64,000 bases of DNA from Oligoflexia bacterium (GTDB lineage Bacteria > Bdellovibrionota > Bacteriovoracia > Bacteriovoracales > Bacteriovoracaceae): positions 42,865 to 106,864 of the forward strand of contig JADFZW010000007.1 in NCBI GenBank assembly GCA_015232355.1, given 5' to 3'. Every line of letters starts with the position of its first letter. Within the stretch, counting starts at the first letter, position 1. The notes beneath the pieces are model-generated. The model saw only the letters and a program-made list of their open reading frames with translations. It was not told the origin of the DNA and made no database searches. The position numbers were made by a program, and so were the translations under genes. Shown in pieces: positions 1-12,300 of the stretch.

Positions 1-327
1 ATTAACAGCAGCAACTCCAATCACTTTAACTGCCAGTGATTTTATTTATACAAGTGCAGATCAAACATTTACTTCTGGTAACGACACTCTAACCGGAACT
101 CCTACTGTTCAAAATATATTATTCGGAGGAGATGGTAATGATACTCTCACTGCTGGAAATATGGGTGATTACATTCATGGTGGATCAGGAAATGACTCTA
201 TCATTGGTGGTCAAGGGCATGATACTCTAGCAGGTGGAAGTGGTAATGATACTTTAACTGGTGGTTATGGTGCTGATTCTATAACTGGAGACACAGGTGA
301 TGATCACCTCTATCCAGACGGACAAAC
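1..327 (+). repeat. Module-boundary repeat, copy 1 (second copy 2626-2946)
   Basis: About 325 bases at the left edge are closely similar to 2626-2946, beginning with the same 20-plus bases (attaacagcagcaactccaa) and encoding the same RTX block with G-D-G-N-D-T and L-A-G-G-S motifs. The two copies sit at equivalent module boundaries of the giant gene and differ by scattered, mostly silent changes, which suggests module duplication followed by divergence. Confidence 0.8.
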
Positions 328-3300
328 TTTCACAAACACTACAGTCTCTGGATTGCAATTATGGCTTGATGGTAACGATCCATACAATACAGGAACAATA
401 CCTTCCAACAACACTGCAATTACAAATTGGATTGATAAATCTGGAAACAGCGGTCGTAATGCCAATACAACGACAGGTTCACCAACCTTCAAACAAAATC
501 AAACAAACATAAGTGGACGATCTGCTATTTATTTTGATGGTGTTGATGATTCGATAAGAGGATTAACCAATGCTCTTACTTTTACCAATGCAAGTATGAC
601 GTCATTTATTAGTGTTGACATTAATGCTGCCAGTACAAATAATTACAGGGGTATTTTCTCTCTCTATGGACCAAATAACGTAAACGATCACAACAATGTA
701 AATAGTATAGCAGCATTTCAATATACGTATGAAAATGCTACTCCAGGAGCAGTTGGAGCTGCAAGAATTGTTGGCGCAACTTCCGTAGTGCCGCTCTATT
801 ATCCTCAAGATAATTACACTAATTTGGGTCTTAAATTAGATAATGGTACTTATGCTGTAACAGAAAGAGGAACCAGCAAATTTGGCCCGTCCTCATATAG
901 TGATAAATCCAATATGAGTATAGAAGGATATATTTTGAGTTGCAGATGGGGAGGTGGGGCCCCTAATGGTGAATATGGCCTAAACTCAATTTCAGAGGTT
1001 CTTGTATATAATGTGGCCCTAAGTACTAGCAACTATCAAACAGTAGAAAACTATCTTGCTTATAAGTCAGGTATCCCTCTAACAGGCACAACTTTTGGAG
1101 TAGACATGCTAACAGGTGGAGCAGGAGCAGATACTTTCTATTGGAGTGAAAACTCAATATCTAATTCATCTTCATCTAGTCGCGATCGTATAACTGATTT
1201 CAGTCAGGCTCAAGGTGATAAAATTAATCTCGCAGGATTTACTCAAAAGATTTATGTCTTAGGAAATACATCTGCATTTGATGGTAGATATCCAGGTGAG
1301 ATGATTTGGACTCAAAGTGGAAGCGACACTATTATTAAAATTGACTTCGGAACCGATACTGTTTCTGATTTTGAAATTCAACTTGATAATTTTAATAATA
1401 CTACCACTCCTTTATCTGTTAATGATTTTGTTTTTGCTACTAACAAAGTGGCCATGATTGGAACTACCGCTGGCAATTCTTTATCAGCTGGAACTAACAA
1501 CAATTACGTTTTAATTGGTGGTTATAATGGAGACACTTTAGTTGGTGGTACAGGAGCAGATACAATTTATCCTGACAACATAAATTTTGTTGCAAGTTCT
1601 ATCTCAGGATTGCAAGTGTGGTATGATGCTTTTGATCCTAATACGAGTGGAAACAATTTAATCGCTAATAGTAGTGTGAGTTCATGGAAAGACAAATCTG
1701 GAAATAATAATCATGCTATTTCTAGTGAAACTGCAAGACCTCTTTATTCATCCAATACCTTTAACAGTAAATATCCAACAATAGTCTTTGATGGTGTTAA
1801 TGATATTTTGGGATCTACATCAAATATCACTCTAGGAGCTCATACTATCTACTCTGTAGTTAGTTCTACTTTCGAAGATAAGCAATATCCGATAATAATG
1901 GAACTTGGTCCTAATAGTAATACTAACGATGGTCTTTATTTAACTGCTTTTAATGGTGGTACTCTATATGTTAGGAAAGGTGGCGTTGGTAGTGGCAAAA
2001 ACCATAGTGTCTATTATTGGTTAAAAGGCGCCGGTCCTTCATTTGTTACACATGCATACAATGGTACTCATGCTAGTAATCTATTCTACATTAACGGAGA
2101 AACAATCAGCTTGACCGACGGTCCTGCTAGTAATCCAGGAACAGGATCGACCAGTAATATTTTGTATCTTGGAAACAGACAAGCGGTCACAGGTTATGAG
2201 TTTAAGGGGAACGCTTCCGAATTTATAGTTTACAATGGTTCACAAAGCACGGCCGTTCAAAAATCAGTCGAAGAGTATCTCTCTTTCAAATGGGGAATTG
2301 TTATGGCCGGACTTAGCTTTGGTAATGATGCTCTAACTGGTGGTAGTGGAGCAGATACTTTTGTTTGGACTAATTCTTCTCACTCTGGAGTGGGTGAAGG
2401 AAATCGCGATATCATAACTGATTTTAGTCAATCAGTTGATAAAATTGATATCTCAAATATTCAAACAATACTAAACAATAAATTATTGTGGCTTGGACCG
2501 ATTGATCCAACAGCAAATCCATTGAGTGCTAATAAGATTCCAAGTTTTGGTTATGTACAAGAGAGTGGAATCACCTTAGTTAAAGTTGATAGAAATGGTG
2601 ACGGGACTGCTGAGATGGAAATTGAATTAACAGCAGCAACTCCAATCACTCTAACGACTAATGATTTTATTTACACAAGTGCAGACCAAGCATATGTTGC
2701 CGGTACTCCTCTCACAGGAACACCTTCTGTTTCAAATGTATTATTTGGTGGAGATGGAAATGATACTATCACTGCTGGAGATATGGGTGATTACTTATTC
2801 GGCGGAAGTGGAATCGACACTATAACAGGTGGAAAAGGAAATGATCTTCTCGCAGGCGGAAGTAGCAATGATACTTTAACTGGTAGTTATGGTGGTGATA
2901 CTATTTATGGAGACACAGGCGATGATACTATTTATGGTGATAATCAAAAATTTGATCCAAAAGCTTTATTTAATAGCAATCTCGTATTGTGGTTAAATGC
3001 CTCTGATCCGCGAGCTGATAAATCTGGTGTAATAGTTGGAGATCACAATGCTGACTTCCTCACATGGAAAGATAGATCTGCTTATTTAAATTCAACTCCA
3101 GTTGCAACTCCAAATAATTTAACAGCGCCAAACACAACAACAGGAAAAGCAACGTTGATGTCGAGTGCAGTTAATGGAAGACCAGCATTTGATTTTGATG
3201 GAAATGATTATTACGAAATTGCTTACAAAGCAGGACTTAACAGTGCAAATATGGCAGTTTTTTTCGTTGCAAATCCAAGTGTTTCTGATGGAAATCCTAG

Positions 3301-6300
3301 ATCACCATTAACAAATAGAGCTAGCTATCCCTTTAAAGGTTTTATGTTCTATACGTGGTCATGTACTATTGGCAATTATGACGGTTGGAATAGCTCCCCT
3401 TACTCTGTACCTGCTACTCCGGGAATACCAGCTGTAAACGCACTAACTGTAAGTACAAATACATTCACACATTATTTCAATGGAACTTCGTACTCTATTC
3501 TTCCTACTCCTAATACTACTCCTTATGTTGTACCTACAGCTAATCCTTTGAGAGTTGGTACCGGTAACACTGAGGGAGGAGCGGCATATTTTATGATTGG
3601 AGCAGTTCCAGAAGTAATAATGATTAATAGAGCGATAACGAGCAGTGAGCTCGATACTGTTAATAAATATCTCTCTTTGAAATATGGAATTCCAGTGCAA
3701 GGAACTCCAATCGCTTCGATCTTTGGAGTTGATACTCTAACTGGTGGTTTGGGTAATGATACTTTTGTATGGAATAATTTTTCTTACTCTGGTGTAGGCA
3801 GTAGTGCTAATCGTGATAAGATAACTGATTTCACTCACAACATAGGTAATGCGAATGCAGAAAATGATAAAATCTTTTTTGATTATGATGTTCCAGTAAA
3901 ATTAGTAGCAACTCCAGCATCTACTCCTAGTAATATGCCAGAGGTAAAATGGACTAATGGCAATCCAAATATTGTATCAGTGGATTGGGGTGGTGATGGT
4001 ACAGCTGATATGGAAATAGAAATTACTAGCAACACTAACACTCTAGTAGGAAATGATTTTATCTTTAATTATGTGTTTGGAACAAGCTACTCTGATACTC
4101 TCATTGGATCAAACAATGGAGCAACACTTGTTGGTGGTTATAGTGGTGATACGCTGATTGCTGGAAGTGGTAGCGATACCATCTATCCTGATGGACAAAG
4201 TTTTACTGCTTCATCTGTTCTTAATATGATTTTGTGGTTGGATGCCTCTGATTATTCTACATTAACTTATGATGGTAGCAATCTAGTCAGTCAGTGGAAT
4301 GATAAGAGCGGAAATGGATTCTATGTTTATGATACTACCTCTGGAACAAGCACTGATCGTCCAACATTTGTTCGCACAACTGCAATTGGAAATTCTCATC
4401 GTTCAGTCTTAAGATTCGACGGTGGTGATATGTTGACAGATAATGGAGGAATGAGTGCTTCTAAACCAACAGATGCATTAACTCTGTTTGTATTAGGCAG
4501 AAGAGGAGCAGATGGAAATGCAACTAAGTTCCTAAGTCATGGAGCTGGAAGTGATGGACGTGGTTTTGAATATTCATATTCGAACACTGGGGTGCTTTCT
4601 TTTTATCCAAGAATTGCTAATGCTGGTTGGGGCGCCAACGCTTCCACTTCATCACCAGATGCTATGGCCTTAAATCAAATGTATATCACCATGGGGCTGT
4701 TAGATAAGAGTGGTAGCAATGTAATCACTAGTACTGCTTTAGATGGAGGAACTGTTCATAGTTCTACAGTGGCCAATGGTCCTAATAATATCTCTTATTC
4801 TTCTCCTAATGTTTATTTGAGTGTTGGAAGTCACCAATACGGTGATACCGGCGGAATAGGTTTCTATACTACTGGTGATATCGCAGAAATAATATACTAT
4901 AGTCGAGCACTGACTTCATCAGAGTATTCTATAGTTAATCAATATCTTTCTTATAAATATGCTATCCCTCTTAGTGGTTTAAGTCTTGGAGTTGATACTT
5001 TAACAGGTGGAACAGGAGCAGATACATTTTTATGGACAAATGCTTCTCACTCTGGAGTGGAAGCAGGAAATCGTGATATCATCACTGATTTTAGTCAAGC
5101 ACAAGGTGATAAGATCAACATAAGCACATTAATACCTACAGGATTTGTATGGCAAGGAACTAGTGCTCTTATCTCTACTGGTGTTCCTAGTTTTAATTAC
5201 GAAAAACCTGCTGGTGGTCCAACTGTTGTTCATATCGACTTTGGTGGAGATGGTACTTCCGATATGGATATTGAGTTAACTGGTGAAATCACTCTAACTA
5301 AAAGTGATTTTATTTTTAACGAAATTCCAACAGTATTGTCTGTAAGCGCTTTGAATGATGCTAACGAACATCCTCCTTATCCTAAAATAAAACTTGGTGA
5401 AGAAGTACATGTTAGAATACAATTTAGTACAGCTATATCTATAACAGGAGAAGTACGACTTCTGCTTGATATGATTGGCGTTGATAGGAATACTGATCCT
5501 TGTACCTTAGTTACTACTGATACCCTTGAATGTAATTACACTGCTACATCCGATGATGTTTCTAATGTTCCATTAGATTACGTCAATGAATATTCATTAA
5601 CTCTACTAAATGGTGCTACAATTAAAAATAGCGCTGGAACAATATCTGCATATCTAACACTACCTCCTCCTGGAATACTCGGATCACTCTCAGATAAAGG
5701 ATTATCACTTGATGGACAAGTACCTGTTCCAAGTATCACAATCGCCACACCAAGTTCTCAAAATTCTCTTGTTACCGCAACTCTTACATTCCCTGAGTCT
5801 CTACAAGCAACTCCATTAACTCTCAGTAATTTTGGTGGGGCCGTTGTAACTAATGGAGAAGTTGTTGGTGTAACTATGAATAGTACTAATAATTACACTC
5901 TAAATATTGTTCCTCTAAATGAAAATCTGATTACAGTTTCTCTACCTGCAAACTCTGTAAGCGATTTGTGTGGAAATAATAATGCAGCTTCAACAATGCA
6001 ACTCTTCTCATCACAATTACTTGCGACTATGCAAGATGGAGTGGCCACAAATGGAACTACTATTAATTATCTCGCATATCCAATTGATATCCATGTAGAT
6101 GATCTATTTTTGTACATCATTGGTGCAGGAGATGCTGGATTAACTATGATAGATATTAGCGTTCCTGCTACACCTATAGTACGAGGCCAATACTCTGTGG
6201 ATTCAACTCCTGATGCCTTTAATCTGGGATTAAAAGATGGATACGCCTATATTAATCATGTTACTGCTAACAAACTTCATACATTAAGTATTGCTGCAAA

Positions 6301-9300
6301 TATTGCTACTCCACTTACTATTGTTCCAGTAGCAACGCCAATAAATCTAAGTGAGTCTGCAAACATATTCATTTATGGAAATCAAGCTTATTGTACAGGA
6401 AATGCAAACGGTACAATAAAAGTTTTTGATATAAGTACGGCATATGCTCCATCTTTAACTAGCACTTATACCAACACTAACTTGTATAAAACAAACGGAC
6501 TTGAGGCAACCTTAATTCGTGGCCATAATCTATATCGAGCAGCAGATAATAGTGGTTTAGACATCATAAATATTTCCAACGGAACACCAGTTAGTTTTAC
6601 TAGTATAACTGGTACTCGTAGTATTTTATTTAGCGATAAATATGTAGCTCTAACCAGACCACCAGATAAGTCAGTTAGTTTTTATGATATTAGCAACCCA
6701 GTTTCTCCAACTCTGAGTAAAACTGTTTCTATTCCAAATGCGGCCGCCAACACAGCTTATGGCGAAGCTCTCTATCAAACATTGCCATTCCTTTTTGTAG
6801 CTAATTATCCAGGTAGCGAAATTCAAGTTGTAGATTTTTCAACCATGGCATCTGCCTATGTACTAGATCATAAGATAAGTACAACTGGAAATCCTCATGC
6901 TCTAGCTTATAAAGATGGTTATCTCTACTCTGGTAATTACAGCAATAGAGCACAGATCTTTAAAATATACGGACCAGAGAGTGCAAAAATTGGTAATCGT
7001 AATTTAGTCTTTGATGGTGTGAATGATTACGTTAATATTCCTCACCATAGTGATTTTAATATTGGCAATAATTCTCCTCTCACATTAGAGGCATGGGTAA
7101 AAGCGTATTCCTTCCCTCGTGACTTTAATAATATTATTGATAAATCTAGCAGCGATTCTGATGGCAACTATAGGTTTTGCGTTTCTAGTGCTAGAAAAGT
7201 AGTTTATTGGGGTTATGGCACTGGAGTCGCCACAGGAAATACCGCTTTAAATCCTTTCCAGTGGTATCATCTAGCCTTTGTATCAAATGCAGATGGAAGT
7301 AGCACTATCTACGTTAATGGTGAAGTTGATGCTACTTCAGCACTCACTACATCAAGAACAACTAATACTGCCCCAGTAACTATCGGATGGGATCGTTGTC
7401 GTGCCAGCAATCCTACATGTCCAGCTGAAAGATTCTGGGATGGTGAAATTGATGAAGTTCGCATCTGGAACGTGGCCAGAAGTGCAAATCAAATTAAGAC
7501 CAACATGAACAGACGCTTAAGTGGAAGTGAGAGTGGACTTGTAAGTTACTATCGCTTTGATGAACCAGGAGGTTCAACTGTTACTCAAACTATTCTAGAT
7601 AGTAGTCTCAAAGGCCATGACGGTACACTCGGTGCAAGTTCTGCGGCCGCCACTGATGATCCAGTAAGTGTAGAATCAACATCCAATATGAAAAATTATG
7701 GAGTCTATTTTAGTCCAAACACTGGTGCTTTCCTTCTACGAAATGAAAATATTATGAATTCTACTACCAAGAGTACTACATTCGAAGGATGGTTTAATAT
7801 AGCTAAAGCACCAACTAGTAGCGAATCAATGATTTCACTCTATTCTAATCCTAATAGTATAAATCTATACTTAAATACTGATCGCACTCTAAAATTATGT
7901 TCTACTCACACGACCACTCAATGTAGTAACGTAATCGCCACTAGCTCTGGAACTGATGTCTTACCAATAGGCGAGTGGACTCACTTAGCATTCTCCTTCC
8001 GTGCTGGCAGTAGTGAAAATACTGGTCGTATCTATCTCAATGGTAGAAAAATTGCCAGCGGTACTAAATCTACAAGTGGTGATCTTATTTCAGGAACTGA
8101 TGCAATCTACATGACTCAAATAGGGAGTACAGCTGCTCTTACTGTTAAAGATGTACGCTTACTTAAACGAGTAGTTCCTCTATATGCAGACAGTGCTGGA
8201 GCAATTCAAGAAGAGATGAAGATTAGAAAAGAGATGATTGAATTCCAAGGAGCGGCCGCTGATCTACTTGCTTTCTTCCCAATGAGTGAAGGTAGTGGCC
8301 AATATGCTTACGATGTAAGTGCCAATCTATCAAGTAGCTTTATCTTCGGTTACAATAATGGGGTGGAAGCAACTTACGATCCTAAGTGGAGAACTATCTC
8401 TGAAAAAGAGACACGCTTACCTCGTCATCGTGGAATATATTTCGATGATAGTGTACCGAAATATGCAAAACTTGTTGGTGGCCTAAATTTAATAGACAAA
8501 AGTTTTTCAATCTCCATGTGGGTAAAGGCTATAACTCTCTCTACTGGTTATGAGTGTTTCTTAGGGATGGGTTCATCAGGAACAGCAAATAACAAATTAG
8601 TTTTATGTTACGGAGATGGTGATCGCAACAAATCTTTAATATTTGCATTCTATGCCAATGATCTTGATAGCACTTATAGAAATGTTGATAGTGAATGGCA
8701 TAATCTATCTTTCACTTACGATGCCACTACTAAAGCAAGAAAAATCTACAAAGATGGTGAACTCTTTGCTAGTGATACATCTCCTAATAATTACACTGGT
8801 AGTGGTGACCTTATTATAGGATACGATGGAGCTAGTCCTAATTTCAAAGGATATATAGACGACGTACGAATATGGAGTGATCGAGTTGTAAGTGCTAGCG
8901 AAGTAAAAGAGTACATGTCTCGTCCTCTACGCTCAGGAACAAGTGACTTCACTAATTTGGCCGTATACTATAAAATGGATGAAGAGGGTGGACAATATCT
9001 AGTCGACTCCTCTGGAAATCGTAGACACGCAATACTTGGAAGTGGAGCAACTCTTGATTCCAATGATCCTGTTCGATTAATACTAAATCCATATGATAAT
9101 GATAGTGGACCTAGCGGATTTAGTGTTGCCTTCGTTAATACAACAATTTCTAATTCTAACAAAACGGCAGCAGAATTTAATATTATAGGTGCTGAAAAAT
9201 ACTCTAGCTATGATTACACAGTCACATCTTCTGGTGGCGGAAGTACAGTCACAGGTAGTGGTGTGGTTAGTTCTTACACTCCTCCTCATAGAGTGACTGG

Positions 9301-12300
9301 AGTTAATCTCTCAAGTCCTAGTGATGGAACATTAACTCTTGCGCTTACTCTTACTGATTTGGCCGGTAATACCACTGGAACACCAGCGACAACAACTATT
9401 CAAAAGAATACTACGGTCCCAAGTGTAATTCTCACTAGCAGTTCCAGTGCTCTCGGAAATAATAATGCCGTTCCTGTTACAATAACTTTCTCTGCTTCTG
9501 TTACTGGATTAACAGAGGGAGAAATCACAGTCACTAATGGAACCAAATCTGGTTTAAGTGGTAGTGGTACAACTTATACTGTTAATATCACTCCAACTAG
9601 TGCAGGAAACTTTACTGTATACGTTCCAGCAGATGTTGTTACTGAGGGAAATAGTGCTTCCAATACACTTACTCTCTCTCGCGGAAATCGTAGTGCGAAC
9701 ACTATCACTGGTAGTACAGGTAATGATCTCATCATTGGTGGTTATGGTGGTGATTTAATAAATGGTGGTGAAGGAGATGATACACTCTATGCTGATGATT
9801 ATGTCTTCAGCACCTCCAGCGTTTCAAGTGCAAATATGCAGATGTGGTTCGATGCAAGCGATCCTTACAATAATGGATCTGTACCGGCCAATAATGTACT
9901 AGTAGGAAGATGGAAAAATAAATACACTTCAGATGCATCAAAAGATTTTAGTCTCAGCAGTGACTATACTTCTATCAATACGGCCCCAACCTTCAAGCGC
10001 AATCAAGTGAATGGACGACCAGTTTTTAGTTTTGACGGAACAGACGACATTCTTTACTACGCAGGAGGATCACTATTCTCTTTTACAAGACTTAGCGTTT
10101 ACAGTGTCGGTAAAATGAAACACATTGAAGGCGTAGATTACGGCACATATATGAGTTTTTCACCTGCAAGTGGAGATCCTATGCAGACTGAAGATGGTTT
10201 AGTTTTTATGGATAACAAAGATTCAGGAGGTATCACTGCTGTTAGATGCTGGCTCTGCGGTGATGGTAATGATCTTATTGCCGGATTTGCTCTTAATGCA
10301 GATTACGTTTTACACTCTCAACTGTTTGATAGTAGCGTGGCCAATAATGGAACTTACTACGTTTACGAAAATGCTCTACAAAAAGCAACCGATACATACG
10401 CCAATACCAATAGTGTTGATCCGGTATCTTTTTCTCTAGGATTTAGTCTCAAAGATGGACGTCCAGATTATCGTCGCACATTCGCTGAATTTGCTGAAGT
10501 AATTATTTTCGACAATGTATTCACTGTCGGAACACAAGAAAGAGAGCGCACAGAAAATTACTTAGCAATGAAATATGCTCGCGCTCTTGATGGTCTTCCT
10601 CTGGGAGTTGATGTACTAACTGGAAGTTCAGGTGCTGATACTTTTATTTGGACAAATGCCTCTTACTCTGGACTTTGTGCGAGCTCTGCTTGTGATCGTA
10701 TCACTGATTTTAATCCTGTTGAAGATGATAAGATTCAGCTCGAAGGTTTTAGTGAAGTAATTCACATCATCGGTACTAGTGCTTTCAGTGCCTCTGGAAA
10801 TACTGAGCTTCGTTGGTATTACAGTGATCCTCATACTATTATCGCTATCGATTGGGGTGGTGACGGCGTCTCTGATTTTGAAATTAGATTAGATAACTTC
10901 TCTAGTAGTTTAGGTGCTAGTGATTTCAAAATCTCTAAAGTAGCATCCGATGGTGGTCGCTCACTCTACGGTACTAGTGGTGATGATGTTTTATATGCTA
11001 ACTATGCTCACTCACCAAATAACTTTGCACCAATAATGATTTCTGGAGCAACTATGTGGTTCGATGCTAATGATCCAAGTACGCTCTCAACAACATCTGA
11101 TGGTGCAGCTGTCTCTTCATGGACTAACAAAGGAGTAACTGTAGCAGAAGGAACCGTTCTTAGTAGTATTACTCAAGCAACAGAAGCAAATAGACCAGTC
11201 TATCATGCAAATGAAAGAAATGGTCGAAGCGCTCTCTATTTTGATGGTGGTGATACTTTATCACAAGCAACAGTCAGACTCTCTAGTATATTCTCAGCTA
11301 GTGAGAATACAGGATTTACAGTTCTAAAGAACTCCACACTGGGTGCTAATCATACTGTACTCTCAACTGGCAATTCAAAGGTATATTGGTATCTCCCACA
11401 TACCGATGGTAACAGTCGTGTTATTTACGATTATGGAGATGGTTGGCCGGCCGCTCGTATTCAGCCAATAATTGCTGACTACTCCGCTGGAAGTTGGGAT
11501 CTCTTCGATCTATATCGTAAAAATGGCAATGCTGAAGTATTCTTAAATGGAACATCACAAGGAACGGGCACTGGTTTAACAGGATGTCCTTGGACTACGA
11601 CTGTTGATACTTCTCTCACCATTGCAGAGTATGCTTTTAATGGATTTATCTCAGAGATAATTTCATACAATACCGCCCTCTCAACAACTCAGCAGCGATA
11701 TGTACGAGAGTATTTATCCTCTAAATATCGCTTAACTACAACATCTCTTCCTACTCGCGAAGCTGAAACTTTGCATGGTGGAGCAGGTGCTGATACATTT
11801 GTCTTCACTTGGCATGCAAACAAACGCACTGGTGATTTAGAAAATCGCGATGTGATTGCTGATTTTAGCTCTAGCGAAGGAGATAAGATCGACTTAAGCG
11901 ACTTTGGATTAAAATGGAAAGGGAATAGTGATACATTCAATGGTGGCGGATCAAAAGAGGTTCGTTGGTACGCTGATGGTTCAAATGTAATTGTTTACAT
12001 TGATAGTGATGGTTTAAATGGTACAGATTTTGAGATTGAACTTACTAATGTCTCTAGCTTATCAGCAAGTGACTTTATTCTTTACCGCTTGGATTTTTCA
12101 TATGCAAAAGCAATTGATGGAGGATACTGCGCGGCCGTTACCGAGGGTAGTGAAAATGCTATTCGTGGTTGGGAAAATAATTATGTTTGTTCAACCTCTG
12201 ATATTGGAATCAGTTACTCTGAAACTGGTGTTGTTGCTGGCAAACCATATTGTCTAAATATTGGTGGTACTGATACTGGATGGGATAACAATTACATCTG